From Sphingomonas hengshuiensis (GTDB lineage: Bacteria; Pseudomonadota; Alphaproteobacteria; Sphingomonadales; Sphingomonadaceae), in contig NZ_CP010836.1 in the NCBI RefSeq assembly GCF_000935025.1, positions 1,860,001 to 1,924,000 of the forward strand: a DNA stretch of 64,000 nt. Reading direction: 5' to 3'. Under the pieces are notes generated by a model. The model made no database searches. It was given only the letters and a program-made list of their open reading frames with translations, and was not told the origin of the DNA. The translations under genes and the position numbers were made by a program. Shown one piece after another: positions 63,732 to 64,000 of this stretch. The first letter of the stretch is position 1, and every line of letters starts with the position of its first letter.

Positions 63732-63904
63732 ATATGAAGCCCGCGGCCAAAGGTCCAGTGCAATCGATTTGTGTAACATACTGATACAAAGAGATAACTC
63801 CGGAGCCTACCGGCGCCGTCGCCCGGCAACTGCACGAAGGTGCAGATTTCCGAGCCTCCGCCGACGCCGCGACTCGGCACAACCTGCGCCCGTCGCTTCG
63901 CGCG

Positions 63905-64000
63905 CTACTCGATCGATACCCATTCGAAATGCCCGTCGGCAGCGCGGACTCCGCCGATCCCCGGATAGGCGATATGCGCGGCGGCGATCCAATAGCCCTT
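63905..64000 (-). CDS. C-terminal end of a probable metallo-beta-lactamase-fold hydrolase (partial)
   Basis: The last 31 codons of a minus-strand gene running in from beyond the window. The tail has AAAHIAYPGIGGVRAADG followed by HFEWVSIE; a His followed by (F/Y)PGIG and a final FxWV is typical of the C-terminus of MBL-fold metallohydrolases. Too little is present to assign a substrate. Confidence 0.5.
   Translation of the reverse strand, partial: KGYWIAAAHIAYPGIGGVRAADGHFEWVSIE

Noticed and set aside
1..64000. Insertion sequences, prophage, integrase, tRNA or rRNA
   Set aside because: No transposase-like protein, terminal inverted repeats, tRNA cloverleaf or rRNA segment was recognised by eye; a tRNAscan or ISfinder run would settle this.

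Overview
The window is GC-rich DNA with densely packed genes. Many gene junctions are 4-bp ATGA, GTGA or TTGA overlaps. Tat-exported glycosidases, SusD-less TonB-dependent receptors and an HAE1-type RND pump point to an alphaproteobacterium, most likely a sphingomonad. This is inferred from gene style; there is no rRNA or tRNA to confirm it.

Region 1 (1-5820). A four-gene overlapping operon (DgcN-like D-glutamate N-acetyltransferase, YkvI-type permease, penicillin-binding-protein-fold serine hydrolase, M19 dipeptidase lipoprotein) looks like catabolism of D-amino-acid peptides. A convergent alginate-export-type porin follows.

Region 2 (6055-26365). A surface-glycosylation island: AGE-family isomerase coupled to GmhB on the minus strand; then on the plus strand an alpha/beta hydrolase, HldE (ADP-heptose synthesis), a TPR-sulfotransferase, a TPR/GT9-like glycosyltransferase and a 4121-aa autotransporter. 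The passenger is made of beta-helix repeats and includes four tandem modules of about 226 aa. Sphingomonads generally have glycosphingolipids instead of heptose-containing LPS, so ADP-heptose enzymes beside a giant autotransporter suggest protein heptosylation.

Region 3 (26421-32171). myo-Inositol catabolism: iolE, iolD and an iolC-DUF2090 kinase-aldolase fusion on the minus strand, with iolG divergent. iolB and iolA are not in the window.

Region 4 (32176-56151). A large glycan or glycoprotein utilisation locus: GH125 and GH92 alpha-mannosidases, a SIS sugar-phosphate deaminase/isomerase, two TonB receptors, a PHP (CehA/McbA) hydrolase, an RpiR regulator, an APC permease, a PfkB kinase, a GH4 phospho-glycosidase, an M61 aminopeptidase, a GH2 beta-galactosidase-like enzyme, an MFS exporter and a GntR regulator. 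The layout fits outside-in breakdown of mannosylated glycoprotein. The APC-kinase-GH4 operon may handle a glycosyl-amino acid. Two divergent promoters 12 kb apart share an exact GGAATAGAAA element, a candidate RpiR operator.

Region 5 (56321-64000). A minus-strand RND efflux operon (small conserved protein, adaptor, HAE1 pump, outer-membrane lipoprotein) with a TetR regulator upstream. Three copies of an ATACCG-type palindrome sit at the operon promoter and at the tetR start codon. The window ends in the 3' end of a probable metallo-beta-lactamase-fold gene.
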